From positions 1,984,001-2,048,000 of the forward strand of contig NZ_CP027942.1 in NCBI RefSeq assembly GCF_005484985.1: a stretch of 64,000 nucleotides of DNA. The letters are read 5' to 3'. This document shows, in pieces, positions 1 through 8,681 of this stretch. Under the pieces are notes generated by a model. That model was not told the DNA's origin. It did not search any database and was given only the letters and a program-made list of their open reading frames with translations. The position numbers and the translations under genes are program-made. The DNA is from Agrococcus sp. SGAir0287 (GTDB lineage Bacteria; Actinomycetota; Actinomycetes; Actinomycetales; Microbacteriaceae). Numbering within the stretch: position 1 is the first letter of the stretch; each line of letters starts with the position of its first letter.

Positions 1-481
<481 letters not shown>

Positions 482-671
482 CCTTCGCCCTCTCTGTCGT
501 GTCCGCTCGCCCACAGGCAGCCGATGCTCGGCCGGGCGCAGCCACCGTGTGACCGGCGGCGTTCCTTGACCCGGCTCACGCTAGGCGGGACCGCCGACAC
601 GCGTCGGCGGCGGACCCCTCCTGTGCAGTGCGCCGGGCTGTGGAGCGCTGCGGGATCAGCGTACGCCGCGT

Positions 672-687
672 TCGAACGAATCTTCGA
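672..687. promoter_or_regulatory. LexA (SOS) box upstream of recA
   Basis: The sequence TCGAACGAATCTTCGA matches the actinobacterial SOS consensus TCGAAC-N4-GTTCGA at 11 of 12 defined positions. A -10-like TACGCT (minus strand, 658-663) lies just downstream in the recA direction, so the box overlaps a plausible promoter. That would give recA a 5' leader of about 170 nt. Consensus match is seen; LexA binding is inferred from the family. Confidence 0.75.
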
Positions 688-750
688 ACGTCGCCGCGGC
701 GTGTCGCGCGCGACGCAGGATGCGTCGTCGACGCGGCGGCGAGGGCGCGC

Positions 751-972
751 TCAGCGCTGCGGCGCGCGGCGACCGGCGCCGTGCCGACGTGCCTCGGGCA
801 CGTCCTGCGCCTCGCAGAGCGCGAGCCACACCGTGCGCGGCGCGACGCCGTCGGCGAGCGCCTGCTCGCCCGTGCGGCCGTCGAGGCCGGGCAGCACCTG
901 GTCCGCGAGCAGCACGGCGCCGAGCCGGCCGAACTCCTCGTCGACGGCCCGCTGGAGCTCGCTTCCGCGCAT
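751..972 (-). CDS. DUF3046 family protein
   Basis: A 73-residue protein of the DUF3046 family, whose members sit next to recA in many actinobacteria; no biochemical function is known. The family core is clear in the segment [17 protein letters not shown] followed by [13 protein letters not shown], ending with a short basic tail. The ATG at 972 has a strong GGAGG ribosome site 5 nt upstream. A strong hairpin between this gene and clgR (989-1020) overlaps that ribosome site closely, so expression may depend on read-through or on a promoter inside the hairpin region. The recA SOS promoter lies downstream of this gene's stop, so the two are probably separate transcripts. Confidence 0.85.
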   Translation of the reverse strand: MRGSELQRAVDEEFGRLGAVLLADQVLPGLDGRTGEQALADGVAPRTVWLALCEAQDVPEARRHGAGRRAPQR

Positions 973-988
973 GGTCCTCCACGATATG

Positions 989-1020
989 CGAGGAGGGGCC
1001 GCATCCGCGGCCCCTCCTCG
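989..1020 (-). terminator. Hairpin terminator after clgR
   Basis: A perfect 14-bp GC-only-rich stem (CGAGGAGGGGCCGC and its complement) closes a 4-nt ATCC loop 25 bp downstream of the clgR stop. There is no U-tract, as is common for actinobacterial hairpin terminators. It sits just before the DUF3046 start, so attenuation of that gene is possible. Confidence 0.7.
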
Positions 1021-1044
1021 ATGGTCTGATCCTGATCGTCCCCG

Positions 1045-1374
1045 TCAGCCGGCGTACGACGACAGCTCGCGCACGAGCTCGTCGGGCACCGCGTCCGGGA
1101 TGCGCTGCAGCGCGGGGTCGAGCGCGGGCACGTCGATGCCCTCGAGCACGGCGAGACGGTCCCCCACCTCTCGCAGGATGCTCGACAGCGGTACCTCGAG
1201 CGCGTCGGCGACGGCGGCGAGGATCTCGCTCGACGCCTCCTTCTGGCCGCGCTCCACCTCCGAGAGGTAGCCGAGCGCGACGGACGCGCGCGACGCGACC
1301 TGGCGCAGCGTGCGCCCCTGCTGCAGACGGACGTCGCGCAGGACGTCGCCCAGCTCCTGTCTCAGCAACACCAT
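1045..1374 (-). CDS. clgR: ClgR-type XRE transcriptional regulator
   Basis: A 109-residue helix-turn-helix regulator. Residues about 5-60 form an XRE/Cro fold with the segments [20 protein letters not shown] and [12 protein letters not shown] that are typical of ClgR. In Streptomyces, Corynebacterium and mycobacteria ClgR activates clp protease, lon and recombination/repair genes and is itself degraded by ClpP. I chose the ATG at 1374 because AAGGGGG lies 6 nt upstream; a GTG at 1389 would put that ribosome site inside the gene. It lies downstream of cinA in the conserved pgsA-cinA-clgR-recA order. Target specificity is inferred from synteny and the family. Confidence 0.88.
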   Translation of the reverse strand: MVLLRQELGDVLRDVRLQQGRTLRQVASRASVALGYLSEVERGQKEASSEILAAVADALEVPLSSILREVGDRLAVLEGIDVPALDPALQRIPDAVPDELVRELSSYAG

Positions 1375-1479
1375 GGGATCCCCCTTCACCCTCGGCGGGC
1401 CCCCAGCCTAGCGCTGCGCCCACCGAGACTTGACAACGTCAGCCTGGCAGGTGCTATTCCGCCGCGGACCCCCGCGCGC

Positions 1480-1983
1480 CTATGGATGCGCTGTGGGTGG
1501 CGCCCCGATCGTGCCGAGCGCCTCGAGCAGCGCGTCGAGGGCCGCGGCCACGGCGGCCGCTCGGATCGCGGCCCTGTCCCCTGCGAGCCGGAGCCGGATC
1601 GAGCGGGCGCCCGCGGCCGTCGCGAGGCCGACGTGCACCTCGCCCACGGGATGCCCGTCCTGCGGCTCGGGCCCTGCGACGCCCGTCGTCGCGACGCCGA
1701 TCGTGGCCGGGCCGTCGACGTCGGCAAGCAGCCGCGCGCCGCTGGCCATCTGGGCCGCGACGTCGCCGTCGACCGCGCCGCGCTCGGCGAGCAGCGCGGC
1801 GTCGACGCCGAGCACCGAGGCCTTCATCGCCGTGTCGTAGGCGACGACGCCCAGGCGCAGCACGGCGGAGGCGCCGGGCACGTCGACGATGGCGCTCGCC
1901 ACCGCGCCGCCCGTCAGCGACTCCGCGACGGCGACCGTCGCGCCGGCGGCGCGCGCCGCACGCACGACGTCCGCTGCGGTCAT
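1480..1983 (-). CDS. cinA: CinA C-terminal domain protein (NMN deamidase-like)
   Basis: A 167-residue protein made only of the CinA C-terminal domain, related to the nicotinamide-nucleotide amidase PncC that converts NMN to nicotinate mononucleotide. The family signature AVAESLTGGAVASAI lies near residues 17-31 and GVATTGVAGPE in the middle. The N-terminal MoCF-like domain of full-length CinA is absent, which is usual in Actinobacteria. The ATG overlaps the pgsA stop by 4 bp (ATGA), so the two are translationally coupled. Enzyme activity was not tested here and is inferred from the family. Confidence 0.88.
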   Translation of the reverse strand: MTAADVVRAARAAGATVAVAESLTGGAVASAIVDVPGASAVLRLGVVAYDTAMKASVLGVDAALLAERGAVDGDVAAQMASGARLLADVDGPATIGVATTGVAGPEPQDGHPVGEVHVGLATAAGARSIRLRLAGDRAAIRAAAVAAALDALLEALGTIGAPPTAHP

Positions 1984-2588
1984 CGGCGCGCGCGCCGCAC
2001 GTGCCAGACGTACTCGAGGCCCGAGACGATCGTGAGGAGCACCGCGACCGTCATCGTCACGACGTGCACGACGACGGCCGCGCCGTCGCCGATCCAGGCC
2101 GACAGCGGCAGCAGCGCCGCGGCGAGCGCGACGGCCTGCGCCCACGTCTTCGCCTTCCCCGGCCACGTCGCGGGGATCACGACGTCCTTCGCGATCGCGA
2201 GCCGGTGCACCGTGATGCCGATCTCGCGCACGAGCACGAGGATCGTGATCCACCACGGCAGCTCGCCCAGGATCGAGATTACGACGAACGCCGCGCCCGT
2301 GATCGCCTTGTCGGCGATGGGGTCGAAGAGCTTGCCGAGGTCGGTGACGAGGTTGCGGCTGCGCGCGATCCAGCCGTCGACGAAGTCGGTGGCGATGAGG
2401 ACGACGAAGAGCACGGCGGCGCCCAGGCGCTCGGCACCCATCGCGCCGGCGTCGTGGAGCGCGAGCCACACGAAGACGGGCGTGAGCACGACGCGCACGA
2501 CCGAGATGAGGTTCGGCACGCTCGCGACCGACGCCGGGCTCTCGCCGCGAGCCCAGACGCGGCCGCGCCACGGGCTCAGGATGCTCAT
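1980..2588 (-). CDS. pgsA: CDP-diacylglycerol--glycerol-3-phosphate 3-phosphatidyltransferase
   Basis: A 202-residue inner-membrane enzyme that makes phosphatidylglycerol phosphate from CDP-diacylglycerol and glycerol-3-phosphate, the first committed step to phosphatidylglycerol and cardiolipin. The CDP-alcohol phosphatidyltransferase motif is complete: D68, D71-G72, A75-R76, G85, D89 and D93 with canonical spacing. Four to six hydrophobic helices surround it. The ATG at 2588 has TAGCCT exactly 6 nt before it, indicating a leaderless transcript that continues through cinA and clgR. The N-terminal 20 residues are polar and longer than in some relatives. Confidence 0.93.
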   Translation of the reverse strand: MSILSPWRGRVWARGESPASVASVPNLISVVRVVLTPVFVWLALHDAGAMGAERLGAAVLFVVLIATDFVDGWIARSRNLVTDLGKLFDPIADKAITGAAFVVISILGELPWWITILVLVREIGITVHRLAIAKDVVIPATWPGKAKTWAQAVALAAALLPLSAWIGDGAAVVVHVVTMTVAVLLTIVSGLEYVWHVRRARR

Positions 2589-2594
2589 GCCCTC

Positions 2595-2600
2595 AGGCTA
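2595..2600 (-). promoter_or_regulatory. Leaderless -10 element of pgsA
   Basis: TAGCCT on the minus strand ends 6 nt before the pgsA ATG, so transcription would start at or next to the initiation codon. There is no Shine-Dalgarno sequence in the gap. No clear -35 hexamer is visible. Confidence 0.6.
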
Positions 2601-2638
2601 CTCGCGCGCTCGCGTCGTCCGCGCCGGAGCGCGGCGCG

Positions 2639-5344
2639 TCAGTCGCGCCCCGTGAGCCCCCAGGCGTCCTCGGAGCCCGCGTCGCCGTCCACGACCTCGA
2701 GGCCGCGGTTCGCCTCCTCCTCCGCCTCCGCGACGAGGTCGCGCTGCGGCGCGGGCGCAGCGGCTCCCGCGGGCGGCGCGTCGCCGCGCAGGGATGCGAG
2801 CACGGCAGCGAGGCCGTCCGGCGGCACGAGCACGTCGCGCGCCTTCGACCCCTCCGAGGGCCCCACGATGTCGCGGCTCTCCATGAGGTCCATGAGGCGG
2901 CCCGCCTTCGCGAAGCCGACGCGCAGCTTGCGCTGCAGCATCGACGTCGACCCGAACTGGGTCGTGATGACGAGCTCCGCGGCGGCGCACAGGTCCTCGA
3001 GGTCGTCGCCGATGTCGGCGTCGATCTCCTTCTTCGCCGCCACCTCCTCGACGTCCTTGCGGTACTCCGGCTGCGCCTGGCCCGTGACGTGCTGCACGAC
3101 GCGCGCGATCTCGGCCTCGTCGACCCACGCGCCCTGCACGCGCATCGCCTTCGAGGCGCCCATGGGAAGGAAGAGGCCGTCGCCCTGGCCGATGAGCTTG
3201 TCGGCGCCCGGCTGGTCGAGGATGACGCGGGAGTCGGTGACGCTCGACACCGCGAACGCGAACCGCGAGGGCACGTTGGCCTTGATGAGGCCCGTGACGA
3301 CGTCGACCGAGGGCCGCTGCGTCGCGAGCACGAGGTGGATGCCCGCGGCGCGGGCGAGCTGCGTGATGCGCACGATCGAGTCCTCGACGTCGCGCGGCGC
3401 GACCATCATGAGGTCGGCGAGCTCGTCGACGACGACGAGGAGGTACGGGTACGGCTTCAGCACGCGCTCGCTGCCCGGCGGCAGCGCGAGCGATCCCTCG
3501 CGCACGGCGGAGTTGAAGTCGTCGATGTGGCGGAACCCGAACGACGCGAGGTCGTCGTACCGCATGTCCATCTCCTTCACGACCCACTGCAGCGCCTCGG
3601 CCGCCTTCTTCGGGTTCGTGATGATGGGCGTGATGAGGTGCGGCACGCCCTGGTACGCGGTGAGCTCGACGCGCTTCGGGTCGACGAGCACCATGCGCAC
3701 CTCGGAGGGCTTCGCGCGCATGAGGATCGACGTGATCATCGAGTTCACGAAGGACGACTTGCCCGAGCCCGTGGAGCCCGCGACGAGCAGGTGGGGCATC
3801 TTCGCCAGGTTCGCGACGACGAAGCCGCCCTCGACGTCCTTGCCGATGCCGATCGTCATCGGATGCGTCGACGCCAGCGCGCGCTTGGAGCGCAGGACGT
3901 CGCCGAGCTTCACGGTCTCGCGGTCGGGGTTCGGGATCTCGACGCCGATCGCCGACTTGCCCGGGATGGGCGCCAGGATGCGCACCTCGTTCGACGCGAC
4001 GGCGTACGCGAGGTTGTTCGACAGCGCCGTGACCCGCTCGACCTTGACGCCCTGGCCGACCTCGATCTCGTAGCGCGTGACGGTCGGGCCGCGCGAGAAG
4101 CCCGTCACCCGAGCGTCGACCTTGAAGTTGTCGAGCACGCCCGTGATGGCGGCCACCATGTCGTCGTTCGCCTGCGAGCGCGCCTTCCCAGGCTCGCCCT
4201 GCGAGAGCGACTGGATGCTCGGCAGGCGGTACGGGCGGTCGGCCGGCGGGCCCGCGAGCGGCTGCAGCCCCTCGGGCTCGACCGGCTCGGGGTCGAGCGC
4301 GGGCGCCTCCCCCGTGATGCGGCGCACGATCTCCTCGGCGTGCTCGAGGTGGCCGAGCACCTCCGTCTCGTACGCGTCCTGGTCGGCCCACTGCTCGAGC
4401 ACGCTCGTCGCGTCGTCGGACGCGGCGATCGGCGCGGGGCCCGTGCCGTCGTCGATGCCGAGCTCGCTCGTGCCGTGGTCGATCATGACCGGCGAGTCGT
4501 AGGCGGGATCGACCTCGCGGCCCGTGGCGTTGCGGCGCCAGAACGGCAGCGACTCGTCGCCGCCGTCCTCCTGGTCGCCGTCGCGCTCGGCGCGTGCGGC
4601 CTGCCGCTCGACGCGGCGACGCTCGCGCTCCTCCTCCGTCTCCGGATCCATGCCGAAGAGGTAGCGGTAGAGGTCGCCGACGCGGCGGCCGATGCGGTTC
4701 GGCGGCGTCGCGGTGAGGACGAGGATGCCGACGACGACGAGCAGCGCCGCCACGATGCCGGCGCCGACGGGCGTGATGAGGGCTGACAGCGGCGCGCCGA
4801 GCACCCAGCCGAGGATGCCGCCCGCCTGCGCGACCGCCGGCAGGCCGTCGGAGGCGGCCGGTCGGCCGAGCATCACGTGGCACAGCGCGGCGACGGAGAC
4901 GACGAGCATCGCGAGCCCGACGCCGACGCGGCCGTTGTCGGCGACCGACGCCGGGTGGCGGAACATCCACAGCGCGAGCAGCGCCAGCACGACGGGCAGC
5001 GCGAGCGCGACCTGCCCCATGAGGCCGCCGAACGTCACGTCGCTCAGCACGCGGCTCACGGGGCTCGACGGCAGGATCCACTCGACCACCGCGCCCGCGA
5101 TCGCGAGCAGCGTGAGCAGGAAGGGCACGCCGTCACGGCGCTCGTCCTTCGCGAGCGACTCGCGACCGAAGACTCGCGCCGCGCCACCCGCGAGGTGCGC
5201 GAGGCCCATCCACGCGCGCACGAGCGGATGCTGGCGCTCCTCGCTCGCGGGCAGGACCTTCGTCTGCGCGCGCGTCGACGACCGCGACCGCGTCGAGGTC
5301 GCGCGCTTGGAGGCAGGCGTGCGCGTCGGCTTCGTGGTGGCCAT
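2639..5344 (-). CDS. ftsK: DNA translocase FtsK
   Basis: A 901-residue septum-located DNA pump that clears and resolves chromosome dimers during division. The N-terminus is basic, then four or so membrane helices lie at about residues 50-200, followed by an acidic/linker region. The motor domain has Walker A within [12 protein letters not shown] near residue 525 and the Walker B segment [13 protein letters not shown]. The C-terminal winged-helix gamma domain, which reads KOPS sequences, is seen in [20 protein letters not shown] used the ATG at 5344 rather than an upstream in-frame GTG at 5416 because TACCGT sits 6 nt before it, the leaderless spacing seen for many genes here. In most relatives rnj lies directly upstream; here an ABC exporter cassette intervenes. 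Confidence 0.95.
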   Translation of the reverse strand: MATTKPTRTPASKRATSTRSRSSTRAQTKVLPASEERQHPLVRAWMGLAHLAGGAARVFGRESLAKDERRDGVPFLLTLLAIAGAVVEWILPSSPVSRVLSDVTFGGLMGQVALALPVVLALLALWMFRHPASVADNGRVGVGLAMLVVSVAALCHVMLGRPAASDGLPAVAQAGGILGWVLGAPLSALITPVGAGIVAALLVVVGILVLTATPPNRIGRRVGDLYRYLFGMDPETEEERERRRVERQAARAERDGDQEDGGDESLPFWRRNATGREVDPAYDSPVMIDHGTSELGIDDGTGPAPIAASDDATSVLEQWADQDAYETEVLGHLEHAEEIVRRITGEAPALDPEPVEPEGLQPLAGPPADRPYRLPSIQSLSQGEPGKARSQANDDMVAAITGVLDNFKVDARVTGFSRGPTVTRYEIEVGQGVKVERVTALSNNLAYAVASNEVRILAPIPGKSAIGVEIPNPDRETVKLGDVLRSKRALASTHPMTIGIGKDVEGGFVVANLAKMPHLLVAGSTGSGKSSFVNSMITSILMRAKPSEVRMVLVDPKRVELTAYQGVPHLITPIITNPKKAAEALQWVVKEMDMRYDDLASFGFRHIDDFNSAVREGSLALPPGSERVLKPYPYLLVVVDELADLMMVAPRDVEDSIVRITQLARAAGIHLVLATQRPSVDVVTGLIKANVPSRFAFAVSSVTDSRVILDQPGADKLIGQGDGLFLPMGASKAMRVQGAWVDEAEIARVVQHVTGQAQPEYRKDVEEVAAKKEIDADIGDDLEDLCAAAELVITTQFGSTSMLQRKLRVGFAKAGRLMDLMESRDIVGPSEGSKARDVLVPPDGLAAVLASLRGDAPPAGAAAPAPQRDLVAEAEEEANRGLEVVDGDAGSEDAWGLTGRD

Positions 5345-5350
5345 GCCGTC

Positions 5351-5356
5351 ACGGTA
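5351..5356 (-). promoter_or_regulatory. Leaderless -10 element of ftsK
   Basis: TACCGT on the minus strand lies 6 nt before the ftsK ATG. It supports both the start choice and a leaderless transcript. Confidence 0.5.
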
Positions 5357-5440
5357 GCCGCCACCGGCGCGCGCACCCGGGAGGCGCACCGCGCCGCGCC
5401 ACGACGCGCCGGTCACGGACGCGCACCGGTCGCGCCGCGG

Positions 5441-6646
5441 TCAGAACCGGATGGCGTCGATCACCTTCGACCGCACGGCGACGAGCGCGGGGATGATGCC
5501 GGCGAGCGCACCCACCGCGGTCGCGACCACGAGCCCCACGATGGCCGCCCAGACCGGGAACGCGGGCAGGTCGCCGGGCAGCCCGAGCGGGAGCACCTGC
5601 TCGACGAGCAGGAGCCGGTACGCGAGGACGACGACCATGATGCCGACGACGCCGGCGACGACGGTGCCGACGACGGACTCGAGCATGACGCCGACGAACA
5701 CGCGCGACAGGCTCGCGCCGAACGCGCGCCGGATGCCGAGCTCGCGGACGCGATGCCGCACGGTGATGACGGCGATGTTCACGAGGCTCAGCGCACCGAG
5801 CAGCAGCACGACGCCCGAGATGCCCAGCAGCACCTGCTGCACGAGCGCGGTCGGATCCGTCGACGCGTCGAAGTACGCGGCGTAGTCCTGCCGGTACGCG
5901 TCGATCTGCGCGTCGGGGAACGCGCCGCGCAGATCGCGCGTCACCATCGCCTGCACGGCATCCGCCGACTCCTCCGGCACCCACATCTCGATCGTCGGCT
6001 GGATGAAGGCGGGGTCGGCGCCCGAGAGCATCGCCGCCGTCCCCGGCAGCGCGAACACGTACGGGTAGCCGGCGTACATGCCCCCGTCGACGACGCCGAC
6101 GACGACGGCCGTCGACCCGTCGGGCATCGGGAGCGTGGGATGCTGCGCGACGGAGGCGGCGCCGAGCATGTCCATGACATACCGGTTCACGACGACCGGC
6201 GGTGCGAGCCGCTCGGCGTCCTCGTCGACGAACCACCGACCGTCGACGACGTCGACGCGGTGCATCGCCCGGTAGTCGACGCCGACGCCCATGACCTGCG
6301 CGTCGGTGCGCACGTCGCCGAGCTGCACGGAGCCGCCGAGCCACATGACGGGGCTCATGTAGCGGATGTCGTAGCGCTCGGCGATCGCCTCGGCCTCGGC
6401 GACGAGCGCCTCGCCGTCGATCGCGTCGCCCTCCATCGAGTACGCGGAGAAGCCGAAGGTCGCGGGCCGGCCGGAGGACTGCTCCATCGACTCGATCGAC
6501 GTCTGCCGCACGATGTCGCCCATGGCGACGGAGGCCGTGAGGGCCGCGACCGCGACGGCGACGCCGACGAGGCTGAGCATGACGCGGACGCGATGGATGC
6601 GGAGCTGCGCGACCGCCTCGACGAACGTCGCCGCGACGACCCTCAT
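5441..6646 (-). CDS. MacB/FtsX-type ABC transporter permease
   Basis: A 401-residue membrane subunit of a MacB-like (mechanotransmission type VII) ABC system. One membrane helix lies near residues 20-45, then a large extracytoplasmic MacB-PCD-like domain to about residue 270, then three helices in the C-terminal FtsX domain, where NIAVITVRHRVRELGIRRAF is the characteristic cytoplasmic segment. It is the last gene of a coupled trio: its ATG overlaps the ATPase stop by 4 bp, and the ATPase overlaps the adaptor. The substrate cannot be read from sequence; relatives in Gram-positives export peptides or act in bacitracin/antimicrobial peptide defence. Confidence 0.88.
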   Translation of the reverse strand: MRVVAATFVEAVAQLRIHRVRVMLSLVGVAVAVAALTASVAMGDIVRQTSIESMEQSSGRPATFGFSAYSMEGDAIDGEALVAEAEAIAERYDIRYMSPVMWLGGSVQLGDVRTDAQVMGVGVDYRAMHRVDVVDGRWFVDEDAERLAPPVVVNRYVMDMLGAASVAQHPTLPMPDGSTAVVVGVVDGGMYAGYPYVFALPGTAAMLSGADPAFIQPTIEMWVPEESADAVQAMVTRDLRGAFPDAQIDAYRQDYAAYFDASTDPTALVQQVLLGISGVVLLLGALSLVNIAVITVRHRVRELGIRRAFGASLSRVFVGVMLESVVGTVVAGVVGIMVVVLAYRLLLVEQVLPLGLPGDLPAFPVWAAIVGLVVATAVGALAGIIPALVAVRSKVIDAIRF

Positions 6647-7374
6647 GCGGGCACCTGCGCGGGGCGCGCGACCCCCTCGGGGTGCACGAGCCGCTCGGCC
6701 GGCGCGAGCACGCCCGCCTCGAGCCGGTGCATGCGCTCGGCGCGCGCGGCCACGTTCACGTCGTGCGTGATCGTCACGAGCGCCGCCCGCGAGTCGCGCG
6801 CGACGTCCTCGAGCAGGCCCATGATCTGCGCACCCGTCTCGAGGTCGAGCGCGCCGGTGGGCTCGTCGGCGAGGATGAGCCGCGGCGAACGCACGAGGGC
6901 GCGCGCGATGGCGACGCGCTGCTGCTCGCCGCCCGAGAGCGTCGTCACCTGCGAGTCCGCGCGATGGCCCAGCGACACCCGCTCGAGCATCTCGCGCGCG
7001 AGGCGGTCCCTGCGCCAGAAGTGCGCGCCCGAGCCGTACAGCAGGGGCATCTGCACGTTCTCGAGCGCCGTGAGGCCCTCGATGAGGTGGAACTGCTGGA
7101 ACACGAATCCGACGGCGAGCGCCCGCAGCCGATCCCGTCGCCTCGCGGACATGAGCAGCACGGGCTCGTCGTCGAAGCGCATCCTGCCGGTCGTGGGCTG
7201 GTCGAGCAGGCCGAGGATGTTGAGGAGCGTCGACTTGCCAGAGCCGGAGCGGCCGACGATCGAGACGCGATCGCCGACGTCGACGACGAGGTCGATGCCG
7301 CGGAGGATCTGCAGCGGCGGCGCGTCCGGCAGCGCGACGTGGCGCGTCACCGCCTCGAGCGACAGCAGGGTCAC
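6643..7374 (-). CDS. MacB/LolD-type ABC transporter ATP-binding protein
   Basis: A 243-residue ATPase that powers the neighbouring permease. Walker A GRSGSGKST is at residues 41-49, the Q-loop in VGFVFQQFH near 93, the signature LSGGEQQ at 146-152, and Walker B LILADEP at about 167-173, followed by the H-loop in VTITHD. These features match the MacB/LolD subfamily. The GTG start at 7374 overlaps the adaptor stop (GTGA), and its own stop overlaps the permease ATG. The three proteins therefore probably accumulate in fixed ratio as one exporter. Confidence 0.92.
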   Translation of the reverse strand: MTLLSLEAVTRHVALPDAPPLQILRGIDLVVDVGDRVSIVGRSGSGKSTLLNILGLLDQPTTGRMRFDDEPVLLMSARRRDRLRALAVGFVFQQFHLIEGLTALENVQMPLLYGSGAHFWRRDRLAREMLERVSLGHRADSQVTTLSGGEQQRVAIARALVRSPRLILADEPTGALDLETGAQIMGLLEDVARDSRAALVTITHDVNVAARAERMHRLEAGVLAPAERLVHPEGVARPAQVPA

Positions 7375-8558
7375 GGGCCGACCTCGCCGCACAGCAACGG
7401 GTCGTACGACGCGGACGTCGGGTCGGCGCAGGGGTCGTCGAGCGGCTCGCCGCCCGGCACGAACTGCAGCACCTGGTCGCCCTCCGCGAGGCCGCCGCGG
7501 ATCTCGATCGTCTGACCGTCGGTGAGGCCGAGCTCGACCTGCACCTCCTCCTGGGTGCCGTCGGCGCCCATGCGGACGACGCGACCCGTGTCGGCGCTGC
7601 CGAGCACCGCCGTCGTCGGGAGCGTCAGCACGCCCTCCGCGACGCCGCCGCCGATCGTCACGTCGGCCGCGAGGCCCGAGAACACGCGCACCTCGGCGGG
7701 CACCTGGCAGCGCGCGGTCGCCGTCGAGACGCCCGTCGCCCCGTCGCCGCCTGGAGCACCGCTCGACGCGCCCGTCGACGGCTGCAGCACCTGCAGGCCC
7801 GTGCACGTGAACGGCGCGGGCCCGCCGGGGATCTGCACCTGCGCCTCGGTCGGCTGCGTCGTGAGCCGGTACTGCTCCTGCGCCGTGAGCGGTGCGTCGA
7901 CGTGGAAGGTCGCGGGCTGCACGGAGCCGGTCTCCGTGCCGACCTGCACCTCCTGGTTCAGCAGCACCTCGAAGCCGGTGAGCACGCCCGCAGCGGGCGA
8001 CGCGATCGTGAAGAGCCGGACGGTCGGCGCGGGCAGCGACCCGTCCTCGTTCGGCTGCGTCGCCGGCGTCTCGACGCGCACGACGTAGAGCTCGCTGCCC
8101 GCGGAGACGCCCTGCCCGTTCGTGGCGAGGATGCGGGAGATCGTGCCCGTCTGCGTCGATCGCACCGCGACGGCGTCGTCGGGCAGCACCTGGCCGGTCA
8201 GGGCGAGGTCGTTGCGCACGGTGCCGACGGTGGCCGCGACGAGCGGCTCCTCCATCGACGCCGTCGGCGGCAGGTCGCCGCTCGCCTGCGTCGCTGCGGC
8301 GTCGGGGAAGAAGGCGACCTTCACGAGCGCGACGGCGATGACGGCGAAGACCGCGAGCCGCAGGACGGGCCACACGACCGAGCGCCACACGCCCGGCCCG
8401 CGCGACTGCCGCTCGGCGCGGCGCGCCGCCTTCCGCTCCGCCGCCTCGAGCCGGCGCTGGGCGGCGGCCGCGCGGCGGTCGTCGACGGCGTGCCGCGGCA
8501 CCTCTCCGGGGCTCGTCGGCGCATCCGCCTCGTCGATCCGACCGTCGTCCGCGCTCAT
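7371..8558 (-). CDS. MacA/HlyD-like efflux adaptor subunit
   Basis: A 395-residue membrane-anchored adaptor. The first 60 residues are charged and alanine-rich, then one membrane helix lies at about 68-86. The extracellular part has a barrel-sandwich/lipoyl-like half (ISRILATNGQGVSAGSELYV) and a C-terminal region with VVRMGADGTQEEVQVELGL and VEIRGGLAEGDQV-type repeats seen in RND/MacA adaptors. There is no lipobox. In a Gram-positive such an adaptor cannot reach an outer-membrane channel, so it likely extends the exporter into the wall. It is first in the adaptor-ATPase-permease operon; a TAGCCT hexamer at about 8602-8607 (minus strand) could be its promoter. Confidence 0.85.
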   Translation of the reverse strand: MSADDGRIDEADAPTSPGEVPRHAVDDRRAAAAQRRLEAAERKAARRAERQSRGPGVWRSVVWPVLRLAVFAVIAVALVKVAFFPDAAATQASGDLPPTASMEEPLVAATVGTVRNDLALTGQVLPDDAVAVRSTQTGTISRILATNGQGVSAGSELYVVRVETPATQPNEDGSLPAPTVRLFTIASPAAGVLTGFEVLLNQEVQVGTETGSVQPATFHVDAPLTAQEQYRLTTQPTEAQVQIPGGPAPFTCTGLQVLQPSTGASSGAPGGDGATGVSTATARCQVPAEVRVFSGLAADVTIGGGVAEGVLTLPTTAVLGSADTGRVVRMGADGTQEEVQVELGLTDGQTIEIRGGLAEGDQVLQFVPGGEPLDDPCADPTSASYDPLLCGEVGP

Positions 8559-8620
8559 GCCCGCCTCGTCCCGGGCTCGCTCGTGCGGCGGCCCGCAGCG
8601 AGGCTATGGGCGGACGACGC

Positions 8621-8654
8621 GACCCCGCCTCATCCGCGCGGATGAGACGGGGTC
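8621..8654 (-). terminator. Hairpin terminator after rnj
   Basis: A 34-nt near-perfect palindrome (17-bp arms, one mismatch) built on GACCCCG and CATCCGC with its complement lies 28 bp past the rnj stop. No U-tract follows. It separates the rnj transcript from the ABC exporter operon. Confidence 0.75.
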
Positions 8655-8681
8655 ACGCTTCGGTCACGATGTCGCGAGGGG

